Shown: positions 56,353-64,000 of the stretch, one piece after another
How the letters are laid out: each line of letters starts with the position of its first letter
Position numbering within the stretch: position 1 is the stretch's first letter
Origin: Candidatus Pantoea soli
GTDB taxonomy: Bacteria; Pseudomonadota; Gammaproteobacteria; Enterobacterales; Enterobacteriaceae
NCBI RefSeq assembly: GCF_007833795.1
Contig: NZ_CP032702.1
Location: 1,860,001-1,924,000 of the forward strand
Length of the DNA: 64,000 nucleotides
Direction of reading: 5' to 3'
Notes under the pieces: generated by a model
What the model saw: only the letters and a program-made list of their open reading frames with translations
Databases searched by the model: none
What the model was told of the DNA's origin: nothing
Translations under genes and position numbers: made by a program

Positions 56353-58964
56353 GGTTTCCGGTCCTTGTTTGATGGCAGGGTGGCATTTTGCTCTACCCAG
56401 GATTGCAAATTATCGCCAAAGCGCAGGCTGCGCCACAGCTGAAACAGATTTTCCTGATGCTGGTAATTCAGGTTTATGGACTGACGCCGGTTGCTGAACT
56501 GGCTGGTGCCCCTGACCTCAGCGTGCATCGCCAGATTGCCGAGGTTATCCAGATCGAGCGTGGCCCACGAGCGGGAAATTTCCATATAGCGCAGCCAGTC
56601 CATGGCGGCCCCGGCCGCCACGTTATGACTGACGATGGCATCCGCCATGTCTTTATCCATGCGGAACGTCAGCGGCCCGCTGTTGGCGATCCAGCCTTTC
56701 TCAATCAACCACTGCGGATTGTTCAGCCAGAGCGGTAACTCTCCGTTCACCTTACCGGACATCGCGAACTGTTTAGGTTTGATGGCCGTGACCAGCTGAC
56801 TCAGGCTGATATCCCGCAGCGAAATACGCGCCGCCGCGTGTTGAGGCAGCTGCAGCAGCGGCATGGCAACATGACCACCCAGCAAATCCAGGCTGACATT
56901 GCTCAGCGTCAGCGGCTGCGTTTCGCGCCACGGATAGTGCCCCTGTAAATCCGCCGTGATGTTTTGCAGGGCAAACTGGTTTTTTACCTCCGCGATGCGC
57001 AGCGACACCGGACCGCGCCGGCCCAGCTGCCACTGATGATCTTTCAGCCGATACGGCAGGGCAAAATCGACGCCGTTGATTTCACTGTCCGGCATCCAGA
57101 GACTGCCGTCGTTCACCGCAAAGAAACCGCCCGCCTCAAATCCCTGGCCGGCGGCCGCCGAAAAGGCCGCCTGGGCGCGCAGCGTGCCGGACTGGATATG
57201 CATTTTGAGATCGCTGCTGAGCAGCGGCTGAAACACGGTCAGCGACTGCGCCGGCCACCAGGCTTCACCGCGCAGGCGCTGACCGTCCCAGCGCCCCTGC
57301 ACGCGCAGCGGGCCAATGGCTTCTGCCGTCAGCTGACCGCGCCAGAGAAAACGGCTGGGATCGCGCCCTTTTGCATCAAAATGCAGGACAGCAGGCGGCA
57401 GCCAGCCGCCATAGCTGAATTGCGTCTGCCCGGCACGCAGGGTAAAGCTGCCGTCAAAAGCAGGATGCCGGGCGTCGCGCTGCCAGCGAACCGGTGCGGT
57501 CAGCGTCAGGCGCGGCTTTGCCACCTGCACCATACCGTAAGCCAGCTGATCAAAACCGGTATCCAGCGTATCCAGGCTGATAAGCGTATCCTGCCAGCTG
57601 CCGGTTCCTTTGACATCCCACCGGGCGTGCAGCGGTGCCATCTCGCCACGTCCCCAGTAGCGCCACTGCCAGCGCCCGCTGTCCGGCCAGAAATCACTGG
57701 CGCGCCCGTCCAGGTGCAGCGTAAAACGGCCGAAGTCGGGATCGTGTGCCTGCAGAATCGCCTGCAGGCGCCCGGAGACGCCGCGTGAAGAGAGGCTGAC
57801 GCCCGCCAGCGGCCAGCGCGCTTCATCCACGTCCAGCGTCTCCAGCAGCCGGCCACGCAGGCGCAGCAGCGCGCCGGGTTTCAGGCTGAGCTGCGGATCG
57901 CTGACGCTGCCGTGCAGCACTCCCGGCAGGCTGCCGTAAAGCTGCATCTCCGCCAGTTTGCTTTCGCCGGTCAGCTGGAACGGCAGCGCGCTGTCATCAA
58001 CGCTCAGCCTGCCCGGGCCCACGCTCAGCACCAGATTGCCTATGCCGCCGCGCCCGCGGGTCAGCAGATTCAGGCGGCCGCTGATATCGGTGTGTTCCAG
58101 CCCCTGCTGCCAGTGCGCGAGCGTCAGCGACACGCCGCCCGACAGCGGTGTAGCGCCCTGCGGCCAGCGCCACTGCCCCTGCGCAATCTGAAGGCGTTCC
58201 GCATCCACCTGCCACGGCAGCTGCAGCAGCGGCGCGTCGCCGGGTTCGGTAACGATCAGCGTGCCCTGCTGCTGCTGCCAGTGCAGTCTCAGCGTCAGCG
58301 GCTGCGGCCACTGTGTCAGGTGCAGGTTGCCTTCGAGTTCGCCGGCCACCGGCATCCCGTTAACCAGCGCAGGCAGCGTAACATCTCCCCGCAGCGTCAG
58401 CGGTTGCGGCAGCAGCGGATGGCGCAGCTGCAGCCCGGCAATATGCAGCTGCTGGCCAGCGAGACGGGCATCAAGCTGCAGGTTATCGCCCTGATAGTGC
58501 AGCCGCTGCGCAGTGTTATCCAGGGTGAGATCGAAACGGCCAGCGTATTGCTGCCACGGCAAAATACTCAGCTGCGCCAGATGGATATCGGCCCCTGGCA
58601 GCATCTGCTGCCATTCCGCGAGGCTGCGCGGCGCGCTGCTGCTCTGCGACGACGGCAGCGCCTGCAGGCAGTCACTGTTCAGCTGCACGCGCTGCGCGTT
58701 AAGCTGCCAGCGCTGGTGATGCCAGCCGATGGCGGCATTGTCCACCCGGGCCAGCATACAGTCGCCGGCCAGATAGCGTACCGCCGGAAAGCGCAGCGCG
58801 CCCTGCTGCCAGCGTGGGGTTCCGGTGAGTTCAACGCGGGTATTGTCCGGCAGCCAGAGTCCGGCCAGACGCGGCAGCCACTGGGTCACGGTCAGCAGCA
58901 AACCCAGCAGCAGTACAATCAGCGCCAGCAGCGCAGCAAGTGTTCGTCGAAGGCCCCGCGTCAT
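56349..58964 (-). CDS. ydbH: AsmA-like intermembrane lipid transport protein YdbH
   Basis: 871 residues. An N-terminal signal anchor (LRRTLAALLALIVLLLGLLLTV, residues 5-26) holds it in the inner membrane; the rest is a long periplasmic beta-rich groove typical of the TamB/YhdP/YdbH group, which move phospholipid to the outer membrane redundantly in E. coli (about 879 residues there). The C-terminal QSINLNYQHQENLFQLWRSLRFGDNL is conserved and is where YnbE is proposed to dock. First gene of the ydbH-ynbE-ydbL operon, divergent from ldhA. Confidence 0.93.
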   Translation of the reverse strand: MTRGLRRTLAALLALIVLLLGLLLTVTQWLPRLAGLWLPDNTRVELTGTPRWQQGALRFPAVRYLAGDCMLARVDNAAIGWHHQRWQLNAQRVQLNSDCLQALPSSQSSSAPRSLAEWQQMLPGADIHLAQLSILPWQQYAGRFDLTLDNTAQRLHYQGDNLQLDARLAGQQLHIAGLQLRHPLLPQPLTLRGDVTLPALVNGMPVAGELEGNLHLTQWPQPLTLRLHWQQQQGTLIVTEPGDAPLLQLPWQVDAERLQIAQGQWRWPQGATPLSGGVSLTLAHWQQGLEHTDISGRLNLLTRGRGGIGNLVLSVGPGRLSVDDSALPFQLTGESKLAEMQLYGSLPGVLHGSVSDPQLSLKPGALLRLRGRLLETLDVDEARWPLAGVSLSSRGVSGRLQAILQAHDPDFGRFTLHLDGRASDFWPDSGRWQWRYWGRGEMAPLHARWDVKGTGSWQDTLISLDTLDTGFDQLAYGMVQVAKPRLTLTAPVRWQRDARHPAFDGSFTLRAGQTQFSYGGWLPPAVLHFDAKGRDPSRFLWRGQLTAEAIGPLRVQGRWDGQRLRGEAWWPAQSLTVFQPLLSSDLKMHIQSGTLRAQAAFSAAAGQGFEAGGFFAVNDGSLWMPDSEINGVDFALPYRLKDHQWQLGRRGPVSLRIAEVKNQFALQNITADLQGHYPWRETQPLTLSNVSLDLLGGHVAMPLLQLPQHAAARISLRDISLSQLVTAIKPKQFAMSGKVNGELPLWLNNPQWLIEKGWIANSGPLTFRMDKDMADAIVSHNVAAGAAMDWLRYMEISRSWATLDLDNLGNLAMHAEVRGTSQFSNRRQSINLNYQHQENLFQLWRSLRFGDNLQSWVEQNATLPSNKDRKP

Positions 58965-59129
58965 GGCAGTTAACGTTCCTGTCCTGTCCGTAATCCTGAG
59001 GAAGATGATGGCATGTTACGCCCGGCAAATGAAGGGCTTAGCGGAACCGGCTGGCCGAACGCCAGCAAAGTCGCGCGGAAAACGTTATCCTATGATAGTA
59101 CCGACATGGCATTTTTCAGGAGCGAAACA

Positions 59130-60122
59130 ATGAAAGTTGCGGTTTACAGCACCAAACACTATGACCAGAAATACCTCGAGCAGGTGAACGCCAGCTATGG
59201 ATTTGAGCTGGTGTTTTTCGATTTTCTGCTGAGCGAGACCACCGCTAAAAATGCGGCCGGCTGCGCTGCGGTCTGCATTTTTGTCAACGATGACGCCAGT
59301 AAAACGGTGCTGGAAGAACTGGCCGCGCTGGGGGTGAAATATATTGCGCTGCGCTGTGCCGGCTTCAATAACGTTGATCTGGAGGCCGCCGCCGCGCTGG
59401 GTCTGCAGGTGGTACGCGTGCCGGCGTACTCCCCGGAAGCGGTGGCTGAACATACTGTCGGGCTGATGATGACGCTGAATCGCCGTATCCACCGCGCTTA
59501 CCAGCGCACCCGCGATGCTAACTTCTCGCTGGATGGCCTGACCGGTTTCAATATGCATAACAAAACGGCCGGTATTATCGGCACCGGGAAAATCGGCATC
59601 GCGACGATGCGCATCCTGAAAGGCTTTGGCATGCGGCTGCTGGCGCACGATCCCTACCCCAGCGACGCGGCGCTGGCGCTGGGCGCGGAGTATGTTGATC
59701 TGAAAACCCTGTTTGCCGAAGCCGATGTGATTACGCTGCACTGTCCGCTGACGTCCGCGAACCACCATTTACTGAATGCTGAGGCCTTCGCACAGATGAA
59801 GGATGGCGTGATGATCATTAACACCAGCCGCGGCGGCCTGATCGATTCTCAGGCGGCGATCAATGCGCTGAAACAGCAAAAAATTGGCTCGCTGGGTATG
59901 GATGTGTATGAGAATGAGCGCGGACTGTTCTTTGAGGATAAATCGAATGATGTGATTCAGGACGACGTGTTCCGTCGCCTGTCAGCCTGCCATAACGTGC
60001 TGTTTACCGGCCATCAGGCATTTCTGACCGCCGAAGCGCTGACGGCGATTTCGGAGACCACGCTGAGCAACCTGCAGCAGCTTGATCGCGGTGAAACATG
60101 CACCAACCAGGTTACCGCCTGA
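59130..60122 (+). CDS. ldhA: D-lactate dehydrogenase (fermentative)
   Basis: NADH-dependent reduction of pyruvate to D-lactate in fermentation; 330 residues from ATG 59130, after CAGGAGCGAAACA. D-isomer 2-hydroxyacid dehydrogenase family: Rossmann motif GIIGTGKIGIATMRILKGFGM near 147, INTSRGGLIDSQA with the substrate arginine near 235, Glu in GMDVYENE and catalytic His in FTGHQAFLT near 296. E. coli LdhA has 329. The upstream in-frame extension overlaps the divergent promoter and is rejected. Confidence 0.97.
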   Translation: MKVAVYSTKHYDQKYLEQVNASYGFELVFFDFLLSETTAKNAAGCAAVCIFVNDDASKTVLEELAALGVKYIALRCAGFNNVDLEAAAALGLQVVRVPAYSPEAVAEHTVGLMMTLNRRIHRAYQRTRDANFSLDGLTGFNMHNKTAGIIGTGKIGIATMRILKGFGMRLLAHDPYPSDAALALGAEYVDLKTLFAEADVITLHCPLTSANHHLLNAEAFAQMKDGVMIINTSRGGLIDSQAAINALKQQKIGSLGMDVYENERGLFFEDKSNDVIQDDVFRRLSACHNVLFTGHQAFLTAEALTAISETTLSNLQQLDRGETCTNQVTA

Positions 60123-60137
60123 GGTGCTGCGCCTGCT

Positions 60138-60410
60138 TTAGCGGGCGCATGCTCCGCCGATTAACGCCTGCTCATCGCAGCGACGGCCGTTCGCCAGCTG
60201 ACACATGCCGATGCGCGAGCCATCTAACTGCCGCGAAAAGGCCAGCGTTCCCCCGGCATGACTGCAGTTGACTTCGGCCATCGATGACATCACCACGTGC
60301 GGCTGAATGTGGGCGGCAGTCGCCTGTTGTGGCGGTTCATTATCACTGTTGCTGCTGCAGGCAGAGAGTAACAGCGCTGCGCCAGCCAGCAGTAAAGAAG
60401 TGGCTTTCAT
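60138..60410 (-). CDS. DUF333-type lipoprotein
   Basis: 90 residues with lipobox LSAC (Cys18). The mature part contains the DUF333 pattern: NCSHAGGTLAFSR, GSRIGMCQLANGRRCDE and a final GGAC. Four cysteines probably form disulfides. E. coli encodes a related DUF333 lipoprotein (YdbJ) close to ldhA and hslJ, so position supports the call. Function unknown. It is convergent with ldhA, 15 bp apart. Confidence 0.8.
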   Translation of the reverse strand: MKATSLLLAGAALLLSACSSNSDNEPPQQATAAHIQPHVVMSSMAEVNCSHAGGTLAFSRQLDGSRIGMCQLANGRRCDEQALIGGACAR

Positions 60411-60596
60411 CGATCGGGCTCCGGGACGTTGGGCAGAAAAGTCGCATCAGCATATGTCAGCCGTGCGATGGGATCGATAGACGACACAGCTTTTTACAAA
60501 ATTTAATTTCGGCTTTTACAAGCAGAATTATCCTGTTTGAGGCAGCACGCCCTTTTCTTCCCCACCTTTAACTGACGTCGTGACACAGGAGGAGAG

Positions 60597-61253
60597 ATGT
60601 TAACGGATATGCTGATTCGGATTGCGCTGGCAGGCATTCTCGGCGGGTTGATTGGTCTGGAACGCCAGATGCGCGCCAAAGAAGCGGGCTTACGCACCCA
60701 CATCCTGGTGGGGATCGGCAGCGCCATGTTTATGCTGGTGTCAAAATATGGCTTTGCCGATATGCTCGACCAGCAGCATGTGGCGCTTGACCCCAGCCGT
60801 ATTGCAGCTCAGGTGGTCAGCGGCATGGGATTTCTCGGCGCGGGCACCATTATTATCCAGAAACAGATCGTTAAAGGACTCACCACCGCCGCCGGTTTGT
60901 GGGTGACAGCGGCGATCGGGCTGGTGATCGGTAGCGGTATGTATGAGATAGGGATTTACGGCACGCTGCTGGCACTGGTGGTGCTGGAAACCTTTCGCCG
61001 CATCAGCCACTGGCTGATTGGCCGGCACCACACGCTGATGGTCCATCTCAAACCGAAAAGCGTGCCGCTGGTGCTGCTGGTCTTGCAGCGGGAAAACCTG
61101 CGCTACGGCCATATTGCGGTGGTGAATCGCGATGAAGAGAGCGGCCTGTGTGAATTAAGCGTTGAAGTGACCGTATCTCGCCGCTTTCCGATGCACGCCA
61201 TTTACGACAAAGTGATGGAAGTGAAAGGCGTGCAGTCGCTGGAAATGACCTGA
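60597..61253 (+). CDS. MgtC/SapB-family membrane protein
   Basis: 218 residues: five N-terminal helices in the MgtC domain (RIALAGILGGLIGLERQMRAKEAGLRTHILVGIGSAMFMLVS, then GMGFLGAGTIIIQKQIVKGLTTAAGLWVTAAIGL, residues 5-125) followed by a soluble ACT-like domain of about 75 residues ending at GVQSLEMT. The conserved Gly/Glu/Arg pattern of the family is intact. In Salmonella MgtC inhibits F-type ATPase and helps in low Mg2+; this one resembles the housekeeping YhiD branch as much as virulence MgtC. Ribosome site GGAGGAG just upstream of the start. Confidence 0.85.
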   Translation: MLTDMLIRIALAGILGGLIGLERQMRAKEAGLRTHILVGIGSAMFMLVSKYGFADMLDQQHVALDPSRIAAQVVSGMGFLGAGTIIIQKQIVKGLTTAAGLWVTAAIGLVIGSGMYEIGIYGTLLALVVLETFRRISHWLIGRHHTLMVHLKPKSVPLVLLVLQRENLRYGHIAVVNRDEESGLCELSVEVTVSRRFPMHAIYDKVMEVKGVQSLEMT

Positions 61254-61278
61254 AAACGCGGTGTGCAGCGCAGGCGAC

Positions 61279-61644
61279 TTAGCTTTTATCCGGCAGTGGC
61301 GCGTCCGGCACCGGACTGATGCCGCTGATGCCCGCCAGCGCCTCGGGGTCAACCACGCTGTCTGCACTGTCCACCGCGCGGGAAATGGTCAGCAAATCCT
61401 GAAATTCGCTCAGCAGCATGGCAGCATCAGATTTCAGCATGTCATCGGTGTCCGCCGATTCAATCACCATGTTGATGGCTTTACTGGCGCTTTCGATCAC
61501 TTCCGTTACGCCGCCCTGCTTGCTTACCGCCAGCACCAGCGCGCTGATCAGCAGAGATTGCGCTTCCACCCGCGCGGTGAGCTGTTTAGTGGTGGCATCA
61601 ATCTGCGAAATCTTCGCCAGCATACTCAATACAACGTTTTTCAT
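61279..61644 (-). CDS. iraP: IraP-like anti-adaptor (stabiliser of sigma S)
   Basis: 121 residues, ATG 61644 after GGAGAAG. The N-terminal helix MKNVVLSMLAKISQ followed by TTKQLTARVEAQSLLISALV resembles E. coli IraP (MKNLIAELLFKLAQ, then KELCAQVEALEIIVTAM), which binds RssB and blocks delivery of RpoS to ClpXP. Here the C-terminal part is longer (E. coli 86 residues) and divergent, with an acidic, Ala/Ser-rich tail. Assignment rests mainly on the N-terminal coiled-coil-like half, so RssB binding is inference. Confidence 0.55.
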   Translation of the reverse strand: MKNVVLSMLAKISQIDATTKQLTARVEAQSLLISALVLAVSKQGGVTEVIESASKAINMVIESADTDDMLKSDAAMLLSEFQDLLTISRAVDSADSVVDPEALAGISGISPVPDAPLPDKS

Positions 61645-61874
61645 TATTCACTTCTCCCCGGAAAGCGAGCAGTTTACCGCCTGCCTTATCGCGCCTGCCA
61701 GTGATTTCCAGCTACTGGCGGTCGTGTTGTGCAACAAAACGCGACCGTCGCCCGGCATACGGTCAGCCGCTTCTGTCATCATCCCGGGCGTAGCGCGGCC
61801 TGGCCGGGTGCAACCTATCACAGCAATAAGCAGGCTCCGGCAGCAAATCAGTACCGTTCCGCTATAGTCATTGG

Positions 61875-61953
61875 CGTAACACACAGCAACCGTGTTGCGT
61901 ACGAAATGGATTGTTCATGACACATTTTGCCCGCCGTGTGCGGGCATTTTTTT
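61875..61953 (+). ncRNA. Putative small RNA 1 with intrinsic terminator
   Basis: Terminator TGCCCGC-CGTGT-GCGGGCA (61928-61946) followed by seven T. About 60 bp before it is a -10-like CTATAGT (61862-61868), with the C at -13 favoured by sigma S, and no clear -35. An AACAC/GTGTT hairpin lies at the likely 5' end. Expected length about 80 nt. No match to an sRNA I know. Confidence 0.4.
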
Positions 61954-62085
61954 GCCCGCCCCGCGTCTGCCTCCCGACATAAAGCCGTGTGCCTGCCGGC
62001 ATCGTGCGCGCGGTTAGCTGTGGGGTGATGCACACTTTGCATATTGCCGGCTGGCTTAATGGCGCACAGCCGCTACGCTTTTCTC

Positions 62086-62181
62086 GTCGCTTAGGGTGTT
62101 GTGACCCTGCTGCAGCGACACCCACCCTGAGAAACTGAGGCCCTTTTTTGCCTTTGCCCGACTATCCGTTCGGGCTTTTTT
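62086..62181 (+). ncRNA. Putative small RNA 2 with intrinsic terminator
   Basis: GTCGCT (62086-62091) pairs with AGCGAC (62114-62119), enclosing AGGGT/ACCCT (62093-62097 with 62104-62108). A T-run at 62143-62148 and then terminator GCCCGA (62156-62161)/TCGGGC (62170-62175) with six T close the unit. A weak TACGCT at 62074-62079 could be the -10. No known sRNA recognised. Confidence 0.4.
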
Positions 62182-62343
62182 CCTGCCAGGACGATCGCGC
62201 CAGCCCCTTTCCCGACACGTGGCTCCGCCGATGTGGATGCCGTACCGCTGGCGATTTTCCGCACAATGCTCAGTATAATCACGCCCGGGAATTATCTCTC
62301 ATTGACACCTGCCGATCGGCCATTGTATAAGTCTCGCCCTCAG

Positions 62344-62366
62344 TAATGAGTTTCATTTGCATTCAT
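62344..62366 (+). promoter_or_regulatory. Fur-like box before the iron-binding protein gene
   Basis: AATGA-GTT-TCATT (62345-62357) followed by TGCATTCAT resembles overlapping Fur hexamers (GATAAT-type dyads). It lies 47-69 bp before the start codon, in promoter position. Confidence 0.5.
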
Positions 62367-62412
62367 AAGCCATTCCGGCTGTGTACCCGGCATCAATAAA
62401 GGATTTCAGAGA

Positions 62413-63414
62413 ATGAAAAAGGTCATCTGCGCATTGGGCATGCTGTGTGCGTCCGCCGGTTCAGCACTGGCTGCCGCCTATCCCCTGACCATCGAAAACT
62501 GTGGTTACCAGGAGACCTTTACCCACGCACCGCAACGCGTGGTGGCGCTGGGGCAAAACACAGTGGAAATTTTGCTGCTGCTGGGCCTGCAGGACCACGT
62601 CACGGCGAGCGCCTTCTGGCCAACCAAAGTGCTGCCTCAGCTGGCCGAACAGAACGCAAAAATCAAAACGCTGACGGTGGAGATCCCGACGCTGGAATCG
62701 GTGCTGGCACAGAATCCGGATTTTGTGCCGGCGCAGTCGCCGCTGCTGCTGGGCCCGGAAAGCAAAGTCGCGAAACGCGACGATCTGAAGACGCTGGGCA
62801 TCAACAGCTACGTCTCCCCCGGCATGTGCGCCACGCGAAAAGCCGCTGGCGATATGTATGGCAGCCGACAGGCGCTGTGGACCATGCAGTATCTCTACCA
62901 GGAAATTGACGACCTGGCGAAAATTTTCAACGTGCCCGATCGCGGGCAGGCATTGATTGCTGATTTCAAACAGCGTGAAGCCAGGCTGCGCCAGACGTTT
63001 GGCAAAAGTCAGAAAGATCTCTCCTTTGTTTTCTGGTTCTCCAGCGCCTCGCCGTCAGCGGATGCCTATGTGGGTGGCAAAAACAGTCCGTCGGGCTTTA
63101 TCGCCAGCCTGCTCGGCGGCCACAATGCCATTACCTCGGAAACCGAATGGCCGACAGTCAGCTGGGAAAGCATTATTGCCGCCAACCCGGATGTGATTGT
63201 TGTCTCCAGCCTGGACCGCAATCGCTGGGCGCTGGACAACGCCGAAGAGAAGATTAAGTTCCTGAAAAGCGATCCGGCTGTCAGCCAGCTCGACGCCGTG
63301 AAGAAGGGGCACATCGTGGTGATGGATGGCCAGGCGATGAACCCGACCATCCGCACGCTCTACGGCGCGGAACAGGTGGGTGAACAGCTGAGAAAACTGG
63401 GACTGAACGAATGA
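62413..63414 (+). CDS. Periplasmic iron-siderophore-binding protein of an ABC transporter
   Basis: 333 residues with signal peptide MKKVICALGMLCASAGSALA. Class III solute-binding fold (FepB/FhuD/BtuF type): HAPQRVVALGQNTVEILLLLGLQDHVTASAFW at the start of the N lobe, PTLESVLAQNPDFVPAQSP, SFVFWFSSASPSADAYVGG, and WESIIAANPDVIVVSSLDRN in the C lobe. Ligand probably a ferric siderophore, since a Fur-like box precedes it; cobalamin is possible. Its stop overlaps the permease start by 4 bp (ATGA). Confidence 0.88.
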   Translation: MKKVICALGMLCASAGSALAAAYPLTIENCGYQETFTHAPQRVVALGQNTVEILLLLGLQDHVTASAFWPTKVLPQLAEQNAKIKTLTVEIPTLESVLAQNPDFVPAQSPLLLGPESKVAKRDDLKTLGINSYVSPGMCATRKAAGDMYGSRQALWTMQYLYQEIDDLAKIFNVPDRGQALIADFKQREARLRQTFGKSQKDLSFVFWFSSASPSADAYVGGKNSPSGFIASLLGGHNAITSETEWPTVSWESIIAANPDVIVVSSLDRNRWALDNAEEKIKFLKSDPAVSQLDAVKKGHIVVMDGQAMNPTIRTLYGAEQVGEQLRKLGLNE

Positions 63415-64000
63415 CCAACGCAGTAACGGCGATCCGCCCGCGCGGGTTCCACAGCGCCGCCTTTCTGCTTGCCAGCCTGCTGCTGATGCTGATCATTGCC
63501 ACCAGCGTCAGCGTGGGCGAACTCTCGATTCCGCTGCAGGACGTCTTCTATGCCATCAGCAATAAAACCGGCCTGACGGCAGTGCCGCTGAATCGGATTT
63601 ACGAGAGCGTGATTTGGGATTTTCGCCTGAGCCGGGCGCTGGTGGCCGCCTGCTGTGGAGCCGGACTGGCTATCTGCGGTGCGGTGTTGCAAAGCCTGCT
63701 GAAGAATGCGCTGGCGGAGCCTTACGTGCTCGGCGTCTCGGCAGGTGCATCCGCGGGCGCGGTGTCGGTGGTGATCCTCGGCGTGGGCACCGGCGTGGTC
63801 TCGCTCTCAGCCGGCGCCTTTGCCGGCGCGTTTGTTGCCTTTGTTTTCGTAGCCTGCCTGACGCAGGGCGCGCGCGGCGGCAATGCCCGCACCATTCTTG
63901 CCGGTGTGGCCGCTTCGCAGCTCTTTAACGCCATTACCGCCTACACCATCAGCACCTCTGCCAGCGCGCAGCAGGCGCGCGATGTGATGTTCTGGCTGCT
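63411..64000 (+). CDS. FecCD-family iron transporter permease (5' part)
   Basis: The gene starts at ATG 63411 within the stop of the binding-protein gene and runs off the right edge after about 196 codons. Visible: helix 1 (AAFLLASLLLMLIIATSV), RLSRALVAACCGAGLAICGAVLQSLLKNALAEPYVLGVSAGASAGA, the BtuC/FecCD signature, then further helices. It would form the membrane channel for the upstream binding protein; the ATPase gene is expected beyond the window. Confidence 0.9.
   Translation, partial: MTNAVTAIRPRGFHSAAFLLASLLLMLIIATSVSVGELSIPLQDVFYAISNKTGLTAVPLNRIYESVIWDFRLSRALVAACCGAGLAICGAVLQSLLKNALAEPYVLGVSAGASAGAVSVVILGVGTGVVSLSAGAFAGAFVAFVFVACLTQGARGGNARTILAGVAASQLFNAITAYTISTSASAQQARDVMFWL

Larger units (their letters stand above)
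61645..62412. other. 768-bp gene-free region with two terminators
   Basis: Between the leftward iraP-like gene and the rightward iron-binding protein gene. No open frame in it has a ribosome site and family-like content. It contains two strong intrinsic terminators (61928-61953 and 62156-62181) not preceded by any gene on the + strand, structured sequence before each, and a Fur-like site at its right end. Two non-coding RNAs are the simplest explanation. Confidence 0.6.

Noticed and set aside
57912..58973. Rightward 353-codon open frame, Gln/Arg-rich
   Set aside because: Antisense to ydbH, composition typical of reverse reading of Leu/Gln codons.

Overview
The window looks like chromosomal DNA from a gammaproteobacterium of the order Enterobacterales, probably the Erwiniaceae (Pantoea/Erwinia type). 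This is judged from high GC, from proteins that align closely by eye with Escherichia coli K-12 families (Mlc, FNR, UspE, PntAB, RstAB, HrpA, AzoR, LdhA), and from gene neighbourhoods that match pieces of the E. coli terminus region in a shuffled order. No rRNA, tRNA, CRISPR array, prophage or insertion sequence was recognised.

Layout. 0-7 kb: tail of a CBS-domain transporter ATPase, a xanthine-permease-like NCS2 protein, then the enteric block bioD2-mlc-ynfL/ynfM and a small Cys/His protein. 7-18 kb: sotB, then a complete L-rhamnose locus (rhaM, rhaD, rhaA, rhaB divergent from rhaS, rhaR; then rhaT) with aldA close by, so uptake, isomerisation, phosphorylation, aldol cleavage and lactaldehyde oxidation are all present. 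18-30 kb: an accessory peptide/amino-acid block (M20 dipeptidase with an MHS transporter, two binding proteins without permease genes beside them, a PepT-like peptidase, a YbdL-like aminotransferase, two LysR regulators and a chemoreceptor with a sigma-28-type promoter). 30-36 kb: carboxylesterase, DoxX protein, 2-oxoadipate dioxygenase/decarboxylase (hglS/ydcJ) and an aromatic-acid-type transporter divergent from a PcaQ-like regulator.

36-64 kb: smrA, fnr, uspE, pntAB, ydgH, ydgI, rstAB, an M32 carboxypeptidase, asr, ydgU, ydgD, hrpA, azoR, ydbH-ynbE-ydbL, ldhA, a DUF333 lipoprotein, an MgtC-like protein, an IraP-like protein, and the start of an iron ABC transporter operon behind a Fur-like site. 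Much of this block concerns redox state, anaerobiosis, acid stress and envelope upkeep.

Unexplained structure: (1) a two-module hairpin-rich repeat present twice in opposite orientation (about 16.2-16.4 and 32.0-32.2 kb); (2) two strong intrinsic terminators with structured, gene-free DNA in front of them at 61.9 and 62.1 kb, candidates for small RNAs; (3) several small or unrecognised proteins. No clearly new multi-gene system was seen; the best leads are the repeat family, the putative small RNAs and the peptide-scavenging block. Regulatory sites were found by eye against remembered consensus sequences, and family assignments rest on recalled sequences, not on a search.
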